This document shows, piece after piece, positions 16,553 to 24,945 of a DNA stretch of 64,000 nt. Source of the stretch: UBA5972 sp964637875 (GTDB lineage Bacteria > Pseudomonadota > Alphaproteobacteria > Rhodobacterales > Rhodobacteraceae); assembly GCA_964637875.1 (NCBI GenBank), contig CAZWXK010000006.1, positions 1-64,000 on the forward strand. The letters run 5' to 3'. Below the pieces are notes generated by a model that saw nothing but the letters and a program-made list of their open reading frames with translations, was not told where the DNA came from and did no database searches. The position numbers were made by a program, and so were the translations under genes. Positions within the stretch are counted from its first letter, which is position 1. Every line of letters starts with the position of its first letter.

Positions 16553-17434
16553 ATGACTTCCGTGATCCTGCATGCTGAAAACCTGACCAAGACCTTTGGC
16601 GAGGGCCGCACCCTCGTGCGCGCGGTCGATGGGGTATCGCTGGACGTGGCCGCCGGCGAGATGGTCACCATCACCGGGCCGTCCGGTTCGGGCAAGACGA
16701 CACTGGTGTCGATCCTGGGCGCGCTGCTGCGCCCCGACAGCGGCACGGTGGTGATCGACGGGGTCGATATATCGACCCTGTCCGACAGGCGCGTTTCCAG
16801 ATTGCGGGCGCGGACCATCGGTTTCGTGTTCCAGGCGTTCAACCTGCTCGAGGCCCTGAGCGTGCGCGACAACGTGCTGTTTCCCGCCCATCTGGCCCCC
16901 GGGGGCGTGCGCGCCGCACAGGAGCGCGCCGACGAGCTGCTGGCCCGGCTGGGCCTGTCCAGGCGGCGCAACGCATTGCCTGCCACCCTGTCGGGGGGCG
17001 AGAAACAGCGCGTTGCCATTGCCCGCGCCCTGATCAACCAGCCCCGCCTTATCATCGCCGACGAGCCGACCGGCAATCTCGACAGCAAGTCCGGGCAGGA
17101 CGTGCTGATGGTGCTGCACGACATCGCCCGCGACGAGGGGCGCGCGGTGCTGATCGTCACCCATGATCGCCGGGTCGAGGACGTGGCCGATCGTATCCTG
17201 TGGCTCGAGGACGGGCATCTGCGCGACCGCAAGCAGGACAGCCATGAATGGGTGCGCGATCCGGTGTGCAACATGGCCATCGACGCCTGGATATCGACCC
17301 TGTTCACCGAACATCAGGGACAGCGCTATCATTTCTGCTCGGTGCGCTGCCGCGAGCGTTTCACCGCCACGCCCGAGCGCTATCTGGCCAGGTTCGAAAC
17401 CCCGGTCGGGATGTCTGAAAGGAGTCCGTCATGA
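16553..17434 (+). CDS. LolD/MacB-type ABC ATPase with C-terminal YHS domain
   Basis: The 293-residue protein has a complete ATPase: Walker A GPSGSGKTT (residues 42-50), signature LSGGEKQRVAIARAL (about 143), Walker B LIIADEP and the switch His in VTHD. The order is that of LolD/MacB ATPases. Fused to the end is a YHS domain (residues 236-279, DPVCNM and YHFCSVRCRERF), a small metal-binding unit usually found in copper ATPases or as a separate protein. ATG 16553 follows GAGGA at good spacing; ATG 16538 is possible. The fusion suggests that transport is gated by a metal or redox state. Confidence 0.88.
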   Translation: MTSVILHAENLTKTFGEGRTLVRAVDGVSLDVAAGEMVTITGPSGSGKTTLVSILGALLRPDSGTVVIDGVDISTLSDRRVSRLRARTIGFVFQAFNLLEALSVRDNVLFPAHLAPGGVRAAQERADELLARLGLSRRRNALPATLSGGEKQRVAIARALINQPRLIIADEPTGNLDSKSGQDVLMVLHDIARDEGRAVLIVTHDRRVEDVADRILWLEDGHLRDRKQDSHEWVRDPVCNMAIDAWISTLFTEHQGQRYHFCSVRCRERFTATPERYLARFETPVGMSERSPS

Positions 17435-18261
17435 AAAGCCTTGCCATGGTGGCACTGACCGCCGCCCTTGCCATGCCCGGCATCTGGCCGGGGCTTTCCG
17501 CAACCCCCGCCCAGGCCCAATCGCAGGCCCAATCGCAGGCGGCCCAGCGCGGCCTGGAAATCGCCCGCGAGGCCGAACGGCGCGATTCCGGCTGGCGCGA
17601 CGCCCAGGTCGGGATGACCATGCTGTTGCAGGACCGCCGCGGCAACACGCGCAAGCGCAGCCTGCGCATGATGATGCTCGAAGTTCCCGGCGACAAGGGC
17701 GGCGACATGTCGATCGCGATCTTCGACAGCCCCGCCGACATGAAGGGTACCTTGCTGCTGACCCGCGCAAGGGTCGGCGCCGACGACGATCAGTGGCTGT
17801 ATCTGCCGGCGCTGAAAAGGGTCAAGCGGATTTCCTCGTCCAACAAGACCGGGGCCTTTTTCGGCAGCGAGTTCACCTATGAGGACATCGCCGCCCCGGA
17901 GATCGGCAAGTTCACCTATGAATATCTGGGCACCCGGCCCTGCGGCGGCCGGACCTGCCTGGTGGTTGCGCGCAAGCCCGCCTATCGCAATTCGGGCTAC
18001 AGCAAGCTGATCACCTGGTTCGACAGCAAGACATATCGCGTGGAAAGGATCGAATATCTCGATCGCCGCGGCAAGATGGTCAAGGTGCTCGGCCTTGCCG
18101 ATTACAAGCTGTACAAGGGGCGCTTCTGGCGTGCCCGGACCTTGACCATGAAGAATCTCAAGACCGGCCGCGCGACGGTGCTGAAATATGACGACTGGCG
18201 TTTCGGCACCGGGCTGAGCGCGGCGACCTTCAGCAAGGGCAATCTGAGGAATATCAGATGA
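17431..18261 (+). CDS. LolA-like outer-membrane lipoprotein-sorting family protein
   Basis: The 276-residue protein has a signal peptide ending near ATPAQAQ and a LolA-like open-barrel domain (motifs DDQWLYLPALKRVKRI and SEFTYEDI, typical of the LolA_like family found beside RND or ABC lipid exporters). It would carry a hydrophobic molecule across the periplasm. It overlaps the ATPase gene by ATGA and the following barrel gene by 4 bp, so all are one operon. Two Cys (PCGGRTC) may form a disulfide. Confidence 0.82.
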   Translation: MKSLAMVALTAALAMPGIWPGLSATPAQAQSQAQSQAAQRGLEIAREAERRDSGWRDAQVGMTMLLQDRRGNTRKRSLRMMMLEVPGDKGGDMSIAIFDSPADMKGTLLLTRARVGADDDQWLYLPALKRVKRISSSNKTGAFFGSEFTYEDIAAPEIGKFTYEYLGTRPCGGRTCLVVARKPAYRNSGYSKLITWFDSKTYRVERIEYLDRRGKMVKVLGLADYKLYKGRFWRARTLTMKNLKTGRATVLKYDDWRFGTGLSAATFSKGNLRNIR

Positions 18262-19448
18262 AGACGACGAAAGCGATGCTCTGGCTTGCGCTGGGCCTGG
18301 CTGGCGTGACCGCGACGCAGGCCTCGGCCCAGAGCTGGGAGTTCACGGCCGCGCTGGGCGCCGGGCTGCGCGCCTATACCGAGGCCCCCCTGCCGGGCGG
18401 TGACAACCGTCGCCTGTTTCCCTCGGTCACCTTCGAGGGGCGGATCACGGGCGATCTGGGCGCCTCCGACCGGGTGGTGCTGTCGCTGTTTGGCCGCTGG
18501 GAGAACGGCGGCGAAGGGCGCAGCCACACCGACCTGCGCGAGGCCTACTGGTTGCATCAGGGTGATGGATGGAGCCTGACCGCCGGCATCGACAAGGTTT
18601 TCTGGGGGGTCACGGAATCGCGGCATCTGGTCGATATCGTGAATCAGGACGACCTGCTCGAGGGAATCGACGGCTCGGCCAAGCTGGGTCAGCCCATGCT
18701 GGGCCTCAGCCTCTATGGCGATTATGGCACGTTCTCGTTCTATGCGCTGCCCGGTTTCCGTCCCCGCGCATGGCCCCGCGCAGGCACCCGCCTCGGCCCG
18801 CCCTTGCCGGTGGGGCCGGCGGTATATACCGGACCGGGCGGCAAGGGGCATGTCGATCTTGCGGCCCGCTGGTCGAACAGTATCGGCGACTGGGATATCG
18901 GCCTGTCCTGGTTCGAGGGCACCAGCCGTGCCCCCGTTCTGGTGCCGGCGGGGGGTGGGTTGACCCCGATCTATGACCATATCACCCAGCTCGGGCTCGA
19001 CCTGCAATATACCGCGGGCGACTGGCTGTGGAAGCTCGAGGCCATCAACCGGGCCGGGCAGGGGCCGCGTTTCAATGCCGTAACGGCCGGATTCGAATGG
19101 ACATTGCCGGGCGGGCTGCCCACGGGGGCCGATCTGGGCCTTCTGGCCGAATACAGCCGCGACGGGCGTGATCCCCTGCTGGCCCCTGTCACCATCCTTG
19201 ACGACGACCTGTTCCTGGGCGCCCGCCTGACCCTGAACGACCTTGCCAGTACCAATCTGCTGGCCGGAATGGTGCTGGACCGGCGCAGCGGGGCACGGCT
19301 GCTGTCGGTCAAGGGCGCGCGCCGGATCGGCGAATCCTGGCAGGTCTCGCTGGAGGGGCGTTTCTTCAACACGCCCGCGCCGGGCGATCCGGTGGCCGCC
19401 CTTGCCAACAGCGATTACCTGAGCCTCAGCCTGACACGATCGTTCTGA
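18258..19448 (+). CDS. Outer-membrane beta-barrel protein of the ABC operon
   Basis: The 396-residue protein has a signal peptide (cleavage near QASAQS) and alternating hydrophobic/polar strands with aromatic girdle residues throughout. It ends in SLSLTRSF, the C-terminal Phe signal of outer-membrane barrels. It has the general look of the DUF1302-like or alginate-porin group but I cannot assign a family. As the last gene of the operon it would complete a path from inner to outer membrane with the permeases and the LolA-like protein. Confidence 0.72.
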   Translation: MKTTKAMLWLALGLAGVTATQASAQSWEFTAALGAGLRAYTEAPLPGGDNRRLFPSVTFEGRITGDLGASDRVVLSLFGRWENGGEGRSHTDLREAYWLHQGDGWSLTAGIDKVFWGVTESRHLVDIVNQDDLLEGIDGSAKLGQPMLGLSLYGDYGTFSFYALPGFRPRAWPRAGTRLGPPLPVGPAVYTGPGGKGHVDLAARWSNSIGDWDIGLSWFEGTSRAPVLVPAGGGLTPIYDHITQLGLDLQYTAGDWLWKLEAINRAGQGPRFNAVTAGFEWTLPGGLPTGADLGLLAEYSRDGRDPLLAPVTILDDDLFLGARLTLNDLASTNLLAGMVLDRRSGARLLSVKGARRIGESWQVSLEGRFFNTPAPGDPVAALANSDYLSLSLTRSF

Positions 19449-19482
19449 GCCCGCCGCCCATCGGTGCAAATCGCGCCCGCGC

Positions 19483-20238
19483 TCAGCGCCGCGGGGCGAT
19501 GCCGCCGATCATGTCGGTTACCTCGTCGGCGGCCTTGCGCACGCGGGGGCCGGTTGCCAGGATCACCTCGTGGGAAAAACGCACCGTCGGCCCCGAGACG
19601 GATATCCCGGCAATGGTCTCGCCATAGGCATCGTGGATCGGGGCCGCGACGCAGCGCATTCCATGATAGCGCTCTTCGTCATCCAGCGCCCAGCCGCGCG
19701 CGCGGCTGCGTTCCAGATCGGCAAACAGCGCCCTGGCCGAGGTGATCGTGTTGGGGGTGAACTCGGCCAGCCCGGTCTTTTGGAGGATCTTTTCCACCTG
19801 CCTGCGATCCATCCCGAAAAGCAGCGCCTTGCCGATGCCCGAAGCGTGCATTTCCGAGCGCGTCCCGGGGCGAAAGAAGGCACGGATCGGATTGTGGGTT
19901 TCGATCTGGCTGACAAAGACGACGTGACAACCATCCCTGATCCCCAGATTGGCGGTTTCGCCGGTCTCGCGCATCAATGCGCGCATGGCCTTGCGCGCCG
20001 CCTCGATCAGATTGGTGCGCATCAGATAGCTGCTGCCGACCCGGAACGCCCCGACGCCGACGGCCCATTCCTGGGTGGTGTCGTCGAATTCGGCAAAGCC
20101 GTGGTTCTGCAATGTCGCCAGGATCCGGTGGGCGGTCGAGGGTGGCATGCCCACCTGAAGCGCAAGCTCGCTGAGGGTGGCGCCGCGACTGCGTGCAAGG
20201 GTGCGCAGGATCAGCAGACCACGGTCCAGTGCCTGCAC
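19483..20238 (-). CDS. bhcR: BhcR, IclR-type regulator of the beta-hydroxyaspartate cycle
   Basis: The protein has an IclR winged helix (residues about 1-60, VQALDRGLLILRTLARSRG start, MPPSTAHRILATLQ recognition helix) and the IclR effector domain with GIGKALLFG. It is divergent from bhcABCD, the arrangement known in Paracoccus denitrificans, where BhcR responds to glyoxylate. The only standard start, GTG 20238, cuts off a basic arm typical of the family. The frame stays open upstream through ERKRKRGRPRSGKAD, and GGAGGA sits 6 bases ahead of a CTG at 20313, so translation may begin there. Confidence 0.88.
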   Translation of the reverse strand: MQALDRGLLILRTLARSRGATLSELALQVGMPPSTAHRILATLQNHGFAEFDDTTQEWAVGVGAFRVGSSYLMRTNLIEAARKAMRALMRETGETANLGIRDGCHVVFVSQIETHNPIRAFFRPGTRSEMHASGIGKALLFGMDRRQVEKILQKTGLAEFTPNTITSARALFADLERSRARGWALDDEERYHGMRCVAAPIHDAYGETIAGISVSGPTVRFSHEVILATGPRVRKAADEVTDMIGGIAPRR

Positions 20239-20361
20239 CGTCGAGGCCGCGCTGTCGGCCTTGCCCGAACGCGGTCGCCCGCGCTTGCGTTTCCTTTCCG
20301 GCAGTTCCGACAGGATGATTCCTCCGTCTGGAATCGAGGGTACAGGTTGTTTTTACCGGAA

Positions 20362-20376
20362 TGAAAAAATTTTTCA
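20362..20376. promoter_or_regulatory. bhcR: Candidate BhcR operator (palindrome 1)
   Basis: TGAAAAA-A-TTTTTCA is a perfect 7-1-7 palindrome in the AT-rich bhcR-bhcA gap, resembling the A/T-rich core of IclR operators. Confidence 0.45.
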
Positions 20377-20437
20377 AAGAAAATCGGATATTAATTTGGA
20401 AAATAGAAATTCATTGTAAATCAATAGGATAATGAAA

Positions 20438-20454
20438 TTCCACTAAAAATGGAA
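20438..20454. promoter_or_regulatory. Candidate BhcR operator (palindrome 2)
   Basis: TTCCA-N7-TGGAA lies about 80 bp before bhcA, and a further TGGAAAAT half-site lies near 20397. The whole stretch from about 20345 to 20470 is strikingly AT-rich compared with the flanking genes. Confidence 0.4.
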
Positions 20455-20530
20455 AAAGTTTTCGAAAAAATTGCCGATTTGGGTGAATCAGGTCAGGATG
20501 GAATCAGACGTGAACAACAGAGGATTCGCC

Positions 20531-21721
20531 ATGTCCGGCCAGAACCCGGTTTTCATCCCGGGCCCGACAAATATCCCCGACCCGATCCGTCACGCCATGG
20601 CGGTGCAGACGATGGACCATCGCGCGCCGGATTTCGCCACGACCCTGCGCCCGGTGCTGGCCGACCTCAAGCGCCTGTTCAAGACGGAAACGGCCGAGAT
20701 CATCACCTTTCCGTCCAGCGGCACGGGCGGCTGGGAGGCGGCTGTCACCAACACGCTCAGCCCCGGCGACAAGGTGCTGGTCGCGCGCTATGGCATGTTC
20801 AGCCATCGCTGGATCGACCTGTGCCAGCGGCATTTCCTGGATGTCGAGGTGATCGAATGTGCATGGGGCACCGGCGCGCCGGCCGATCTGTTTGCCGAAC
20901 GCCTGGCAGCCGACACCGATCGCCGCATCAAGGCGGTTCTGGTCACCCATAACGAAACCGCAACCGGGGTCTTGTCCGATATCGGTGCCGTGCGCGCGGC
21001 CCTGGATGGCTGCGATCACCCGGCGATGCTGTATGTCGATTGCGTCAGCTCGCTGGCCTCGATGGATTTCCGCATGGATGAATGGGGCGTCGATCTGGCC
21101 ATTTCGGGGTCGCAAAAGGGGCTGATGCTGGCCGCCGGCATGGCCATTGTCGCCGTCAGCCAGAAGGCCATGAAGGCAACCGAAACCGCCACCAGCCCGC
21201 GCTGCTATTTCGATTTCCGCGACATGCTGAAGGCCAACGCGGCAGCGGGTTATCCCTATACCCCGCCCTTGCAGCTGATATTCGGCCTGCGCAAGAGCCT
21301 GGAGATGCTGTTTGACGAGGGGCTGGACAATGTCTTTGCCCGCCACCGCCGTCTTGCCGAGGGCGTGCGCCGCGCCGTTGCCGCCTGGGGGCTGGAACTG
21401 GTCGCAAGATCGGCCGAGCTGTATTCCGATTCCGTCACCGCGATTTACGTGCCCGAGGGCTTCAACGCCGATGCGCTGGTCAACCATGCCTATGATGCCT
21501 ATGGCGTTTCCTTTGGTGTGGGGCTGGGCGAAATGGCCGGCAGGGCGTTTCGCATTGGTCATCTGGGCGCGCTGACCGATGTCATGGTTCTGTCGGGGCT
21601 GGCCACCATCGAGATGGCCATGAAGGATCTCGACTATCCGATCACGCTGGGCAGCGGGGTTGCGGCGGCGCAGGAACATTTCCGCGCAACCGCCCGCGCC
21701 GCCATGTCGAACGCCGCCTGA
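20531..21721 (+). CDS. bhcA: BhcA, aspartate-glyoxylate aminotransferase
   Basis: The 396-residue class V PLP aminotransferase begins SGQNPVFIPGPTNIP and has the PLP-lysine motif ISGSQKGLM at about residue 195. It transfers the amino group of aspartate to glyoxylate, giving glycine and oxaloacetate. On its own it could be a serine-glyoxylate aminotransferase; the bhcBCD neighbours decide the call. ATG 20531 has AGAGGA at good spacing; upstream in-frame ATGs at 20471 and 20498 lack a clear ribosome site. Confidence 0.9.
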   Translation: MSGQNPVFIPGPTNIPDPIRHAMAVQTMDHRAPDFATTLRPVLADLKRLFKTETAEIITFPSSGTGGWEAAVTNTLSPGDKVLVARYGMFSHRWIDLCQRHFLDVEVIECAWGTGAPADLFAERLAADTDRRIKAVLVTHNETATGVLSDIGAVRAALDGCDHPAMLYVDCVSSLASMDFRMDEWGVDLAISGSQKGLMLAAGMAIVAVSQKAMKATETATSPRCYFDFRDMLKANAAAGYPYTPPLQLIFGLRKSLEMLFDEGLDNVFARHRRLAEGVRRAVAAWGLELVARSAELYSDSVTAIYVPEGFNADALVNHAYDAYGVSFGVGLGEMAGRAFRIGHLGALTDVMVLSGLATIEMAMKDLDYPITLGSGVAAAQEHFRATARAAMSNAA

Positions 21722-21736
21722 GGAGGGATGCCCTTG

Positions 21737-22684
21737 ATGCAGATACCCACCTATGATGATGTCGTTGCCGCCCACGCGCGCATCCGCACCCATGTGCATG
21801 AAACCCCGGTTCTGACCTCGACCTATTTCAACGGGCTGACCGGGGCCGAGCTGTTCTTCAAATGCGAGAATTTTCAGAAGGCCGGCGTGTTCAAGGCGCG
21901 CGGGGCCAGCAATGCCGTCTTCTCACTCACGGAAGACCAGGCAGCCCGTGGTGTCGCAACCCACAGTTCCGGCAACCACGGGCTGTCGCTTTCCTATGCC
22001 GCCGGGCGCAGGGGGATCCCGTGCCATGTGGTCATGCCCCGCACCGCGCCCGAGGCCAAGAAACAGGCCGTGCGCGGCTATGGCGGCACCATCACCGAAT
22101 GCGAACCCTCGACCAGTAGTCGTGAAGAGGTGTTTGCGCGGGTCGTGGCCGAAACCGGTGCCGAATTCGTGCATCCCTATAACGATGCGCGGGTGATTGC
22201 CGGGCAGGGGACGTGCGCGCGCGAGTTGCTGTCGCAGGTGGACGGGCTTGATGCCGTGATCGCCCCCATCGGCGGCGGCGGCATGGTGTCGGGCACCTGC
22301 CTGACGCTGTCCAATATCGCGCCGGATGTCGAAATCCTTGCCGCCGAGCCGAAACAGGCCGATGACGCATACCGCAGTTTCAAGGCCGGGCACATCATTG
22401 CCGATGACGCGCCCGAGACGGTGGCCGACGGCCTCAAGGTGCCGCTCAAGGATCTGACCTGGCATTTCGTCAGCAACCACGTCACCGACATCCTGCTGGC
22501 CGAAGAGGACGAGATCATCGACGCCATGTATCTGATCTGGCAGCGCATGAAGATCGTGGTCGAGCCATCCAGCGCCGTGACCCTGGCCACCATCCTGAAA
22601 AACAGGGACCGCTTTGCAGGCAGGCGCGTGGGCGTGATCCTGACCGGGGGCAATGTCGATCTGAAAAAACTGCCCTGGATGTGA
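21737..22684 (+). CDS. bhcB: BhcB, beta-hydroxyaspartate dehydratase
   Basis: The 315-residue fold-type II PLP enzyme of the threonine dehydratase/serine racemase group has the PLP lysine in VFKARGA (about residue 53), HSSGNHGLSLS, and the phosphate loop IGGGGMVSG. It dehydrates (2R,3S)-beta-hydroxyaspartate to iminosuccinate. AGGAGGG at 21721-21727 suits ATG 21737; ATG 21728 is only one base from it and is unlikely. Alone it would be annotated as threonine ammonia-lyase; the cluster gives the specific role. Confidence 0.9.
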   Translation: MQIPTYDDVVAAHARIRTHVHETPVLTSTYFNGLTGAELFFKCENFQKAGVFKARGASNAVFSLTEDQAARGVATHSSGNHGLSLSYAAGRRGIPCHVVMPRTAPEAKKQAVRGYGGTITECEPSTSSREEVFARVVAETGAEFVHPYNDARVIAGQGTCARELLSQVDGLDAVIAPIGGGGMVSGTCLTLSNIAPDVEILAAEPKQADDAYRSFKAGHIIADDAPETVADGLKVPLKDLTWHFVSNHVTDILLAEEDEIIDAMYLIWQRMKIVVEPSSAVTLATILKNRDRFAGRRVGVILTGGNVDLKKLPWM

Positions 22685-22705
22685 TCGGGGCTAGGAGGAA
22701 TGACC

Positions 22706-23863
22706 ATGAAGGACCTGAATTTCCAAGAATACGAGGTCGGCTACAACATTCCCGCCAAGCCGGGGATGAGTTTTGACGAAATCCAGACACCCTGCCTGAT
22801 CATCGACATGGATCAGCTGGAAAAGAACCTGGACAAGATGCAGGCGGATGCCGACGCCATGGGGATGCGTTTGCGCATACACGGCAAGATGCACAAATCG
22901 GCCGATGTTGCAAAGATGCAGATCGACCGCGGCGCCTGCGGCATCTGCTGCCAGAAGGTAAGCGAGGCCGAGGCATTCGCCCGCAACGGCATCAAGGATA
23001 TCCTGGTCTCGAACCAGGTGCGCGACCCTGCCAAGATCGACCGCCTTGCCCGCCTGCCCGAACTGGGCGTGCGCACGCTGGTCTGTGTGGATGATCCCGA
23101 AAACGTGGCCGACCTTTCCGCCGCCGCCGAAAGGCACGGGACCGAGATCGAATGTCTGGTCGAAATCGACTGCGGCGCCGGGCGTTGCGGGGTGACGACC
23201 TCTCAGGATGTGGTCAATATTGCCAGGCTGATCGACGCGGCGCCTGGGCTGAAGTTTTCCGGCATTCAGGCCTATCAGGGTGCGATGCAGCATCTCGACC
23301 GTTACGAGGACCGCAAGGAAAAGATCGATATTGCCGTGGCGATGGTCAAGGATGCCGTTCAGGCGCTGAAATCGCAGGGGCTGGAATGCGACATCATTGG
23401 CGGCGGTGGCACCGGCAGCTATTATTTCGAGGGCGCCTCGGGCGTTTATAACGAGCTGCAATGTGGCTCTTACGCCTTCATGGATGCCGATTACGGCCGC
23501 ATCCTGGATGAAAACGGCGTGCCCATCAGCCAAAGCCAGTTCGCCAGTTCGCTGTTCCTGCTGACCTCGGTGATGAGCCATGCCAAACCCGACAAGGCGG
23601 TGGTCGATGCGGGCCTCAAGGCGCAGTCGGTCGATAGCGGTCTGCCCAGGGTGCATGGCATCGAAGGTGTCGAATATATCAAATGTTCCGACGAACACGG
23701 TGTGATCGCCGACCCCGAGGGCAAGTTGCAGATCAACCAGAAGATCAGGCTGATCCCCGGCCATTGCGACCCGACCTGCAATGTTCACGACTGGTATGTG
23801 CTGGTGCGTGGCGACAAGGTCGAAGACGTGATCCCGGTGACTGCGCGGGGGCTGGCCTGGTGA
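22706..23863 (+). CDS. bhcC: BhcC, beta-hydroxyaspartate aldolase
   Basis: The 385-residue fold-type III PLP enzyme of the D-threonine aldolase/DSD1 group has the PLP lysine in HGKMHKSADV (about residue 60) and zinc-site residues in PGHCDPTCN near the C-terminus. It condenses glycine and glyoxylate to beta-hydroxyaspartate. AGGAGG at 22693 fits ATG 22706 better than ATG 22700. Its stop overlaps the bhcD start. Confidence 0.9.
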   Translation: MKDLNFQEYEVGYNIPAKPGMSFDEIQTPCLIIDMDQLEKNLDKMQADADAMGMRLRIHGKMHKSADVAKMQIDRGACGICCQKVSEAEAFARNGIKDILVSNQVRDPAKIDRLARLPELGVRTLVCVDDPENVADLSAAAERHGTEIECLVEIDCGAGRCGVTTSQDVVNIARLIDAAPGLKFSGIQAYQGAMQHLDRYEDRKEKIDIAVAMVKDAVQALKSQGLECDIIGGGGTGSYYFEGASGVYNELQCGSYAFMDADYGRILDENGVPISQSQFASSLFLLTSVMSHAKPDKAVVDAGLKAQSVDSGLPRVHGIEGVEYIKCSDEHGVIADPEGKLQINQKIRLIPGHCDPTCNVHDWYVLVRGDKVEDVIPVTARGLAW

Positions 23864-24828
23864 TGCTGATCGTATCCGAGGAAACCTGCCACAAGGTCAT
23901 GACCCGCAAGGCAGCCCATGACGCGGTCGAGGCCGTGTTCGGGGCCATGGCGCGTGGGGATGCCTGGAACTTTCCGGTCGTGCGCGAGGCCATCGGGCAT
24001 GCGGACGCGCTGTATGGGTTCAAGTCGGGCTTTGATCGCGCCGGCCTGGTGCTGGGGGTCAAGGCCGGGGGCTATTGGCCCCACAACATGGCGCGGGGAC
24101 TGACCAACCACCAGTCAACCGTGTTCCTGTTCGATCCCGATACCGGGCAGTTGGCGGCGCTGGTCGGGGGCAACTACCTGACCGCGCTGCGCACGGCGGC
24201 GTCAAGCGCGATCTCGATCAACCATCTTGCGCGCAGGGATGCGCGTGTTCTGGGCATGGTCGGGGCCGGTCACCAGGCGCAGTTCCAGCTGCGCGCCGCC
24301 GCCGAGCAACGCGAATTCGAGCGCGTCATCGCCTGGAACTATCATCCCGACATGCTGCCGTCTCTGGGCAAGGTCGCCGACGATCTGGGCCTGCCTTTCG
24401 AGGCGGTCGAACGCGAACAGCTGGGCGCCGAGGCCGACGTCATCATCTCGATCACCTCGGCCCATGACGCGCTGCTGATGAAGGACTGGATCAGGCCGGG
24501 CACCCACATCGCCTGCATGGGCACCGACACCAGGGGCAAGCAGGAACTCGACCCGGAACTGGTTGCCGCGGCAACGGTGTTCTCCGACGAAATCGCCCAG
24601 TCGATCACCATCGGCGAAACCCAGCACGCCGTTGCCGCGGGCCTTCTGGACGAGGATGACATCACGCCCATCGGCATGGTCATCAACGGCGACCATCCGG
24701 GCCGGACATCGGATGACGAGATCACCCTTTTCGACGGCACCGGTGTGGGGTTGCAGGATCTGGCGGTCGCCTCGGTCGCGGCGCGGCTTGCGCAGGAACA
24801 GGGCGAGGCCGCGATGGTCGAACTCTAG
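23863..24828 (+). CDS. bhcD: BhcD, iminosuccinate reductase
   Basis: The 321-residue protein is of the ornithine cyclodeaminase/mu-crystallin family, with the dinucleotide motif GMVGAGHQAQFQ at about residue 131. In the cycle it reduces iminosuccinate to aspartate with NADH, closing the loop that turns two glyoxylate into oxaloacetate without carbon loss. It overlaps bhcC by one base (TGATG). A longer open frame upstream lies inside bhcC and is ignored. Confidence 0.9.
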   Translation: MLIVSEETCHKVMTRKAAHDAVEAVFGAMARGDAWNFPVVREAIGHADALYGFKSGFDRAGLVLGVKAGGYWPHNMARGLTNHQSTVFLFDPDTGQLAALVGGNYLTALRTAASSAISINHLARRDARVLGMVGAGHQAQFQLRAAAEQREFERVIAWNYHPDMLPSLGKVADDLGLPFEAVEREQLGAEADVIISITSAHDALLMKDWIRPGTHIACMGTDTRGKQELDPELVAAATVFSDEIAQSITIGETQHAVAAGLLDEDDITPIGMVINGDHPGRTSDDEITLFDGTGVGLQDLAVASVAARLAQEQGEAAMVEL

Positions 24829-24945
24829 CGACGGGGCAAGGTGGAGACAGGGACAGGCAACAGACGACGGGAAAGGAGCCAGAGCAGGACGAAAGGCCGC
24901 CTTCGGGGCGGTACAGCCATTGTCATTGAACAGGGAGGACATTTC

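Noticed and set aside
20415..20425. TTGTAAATCAA as an FNR-type site before bhcA
   Set aside because: The arms are too close (11 bp in total instead of 14) and the operon has no link to anaerobic control.
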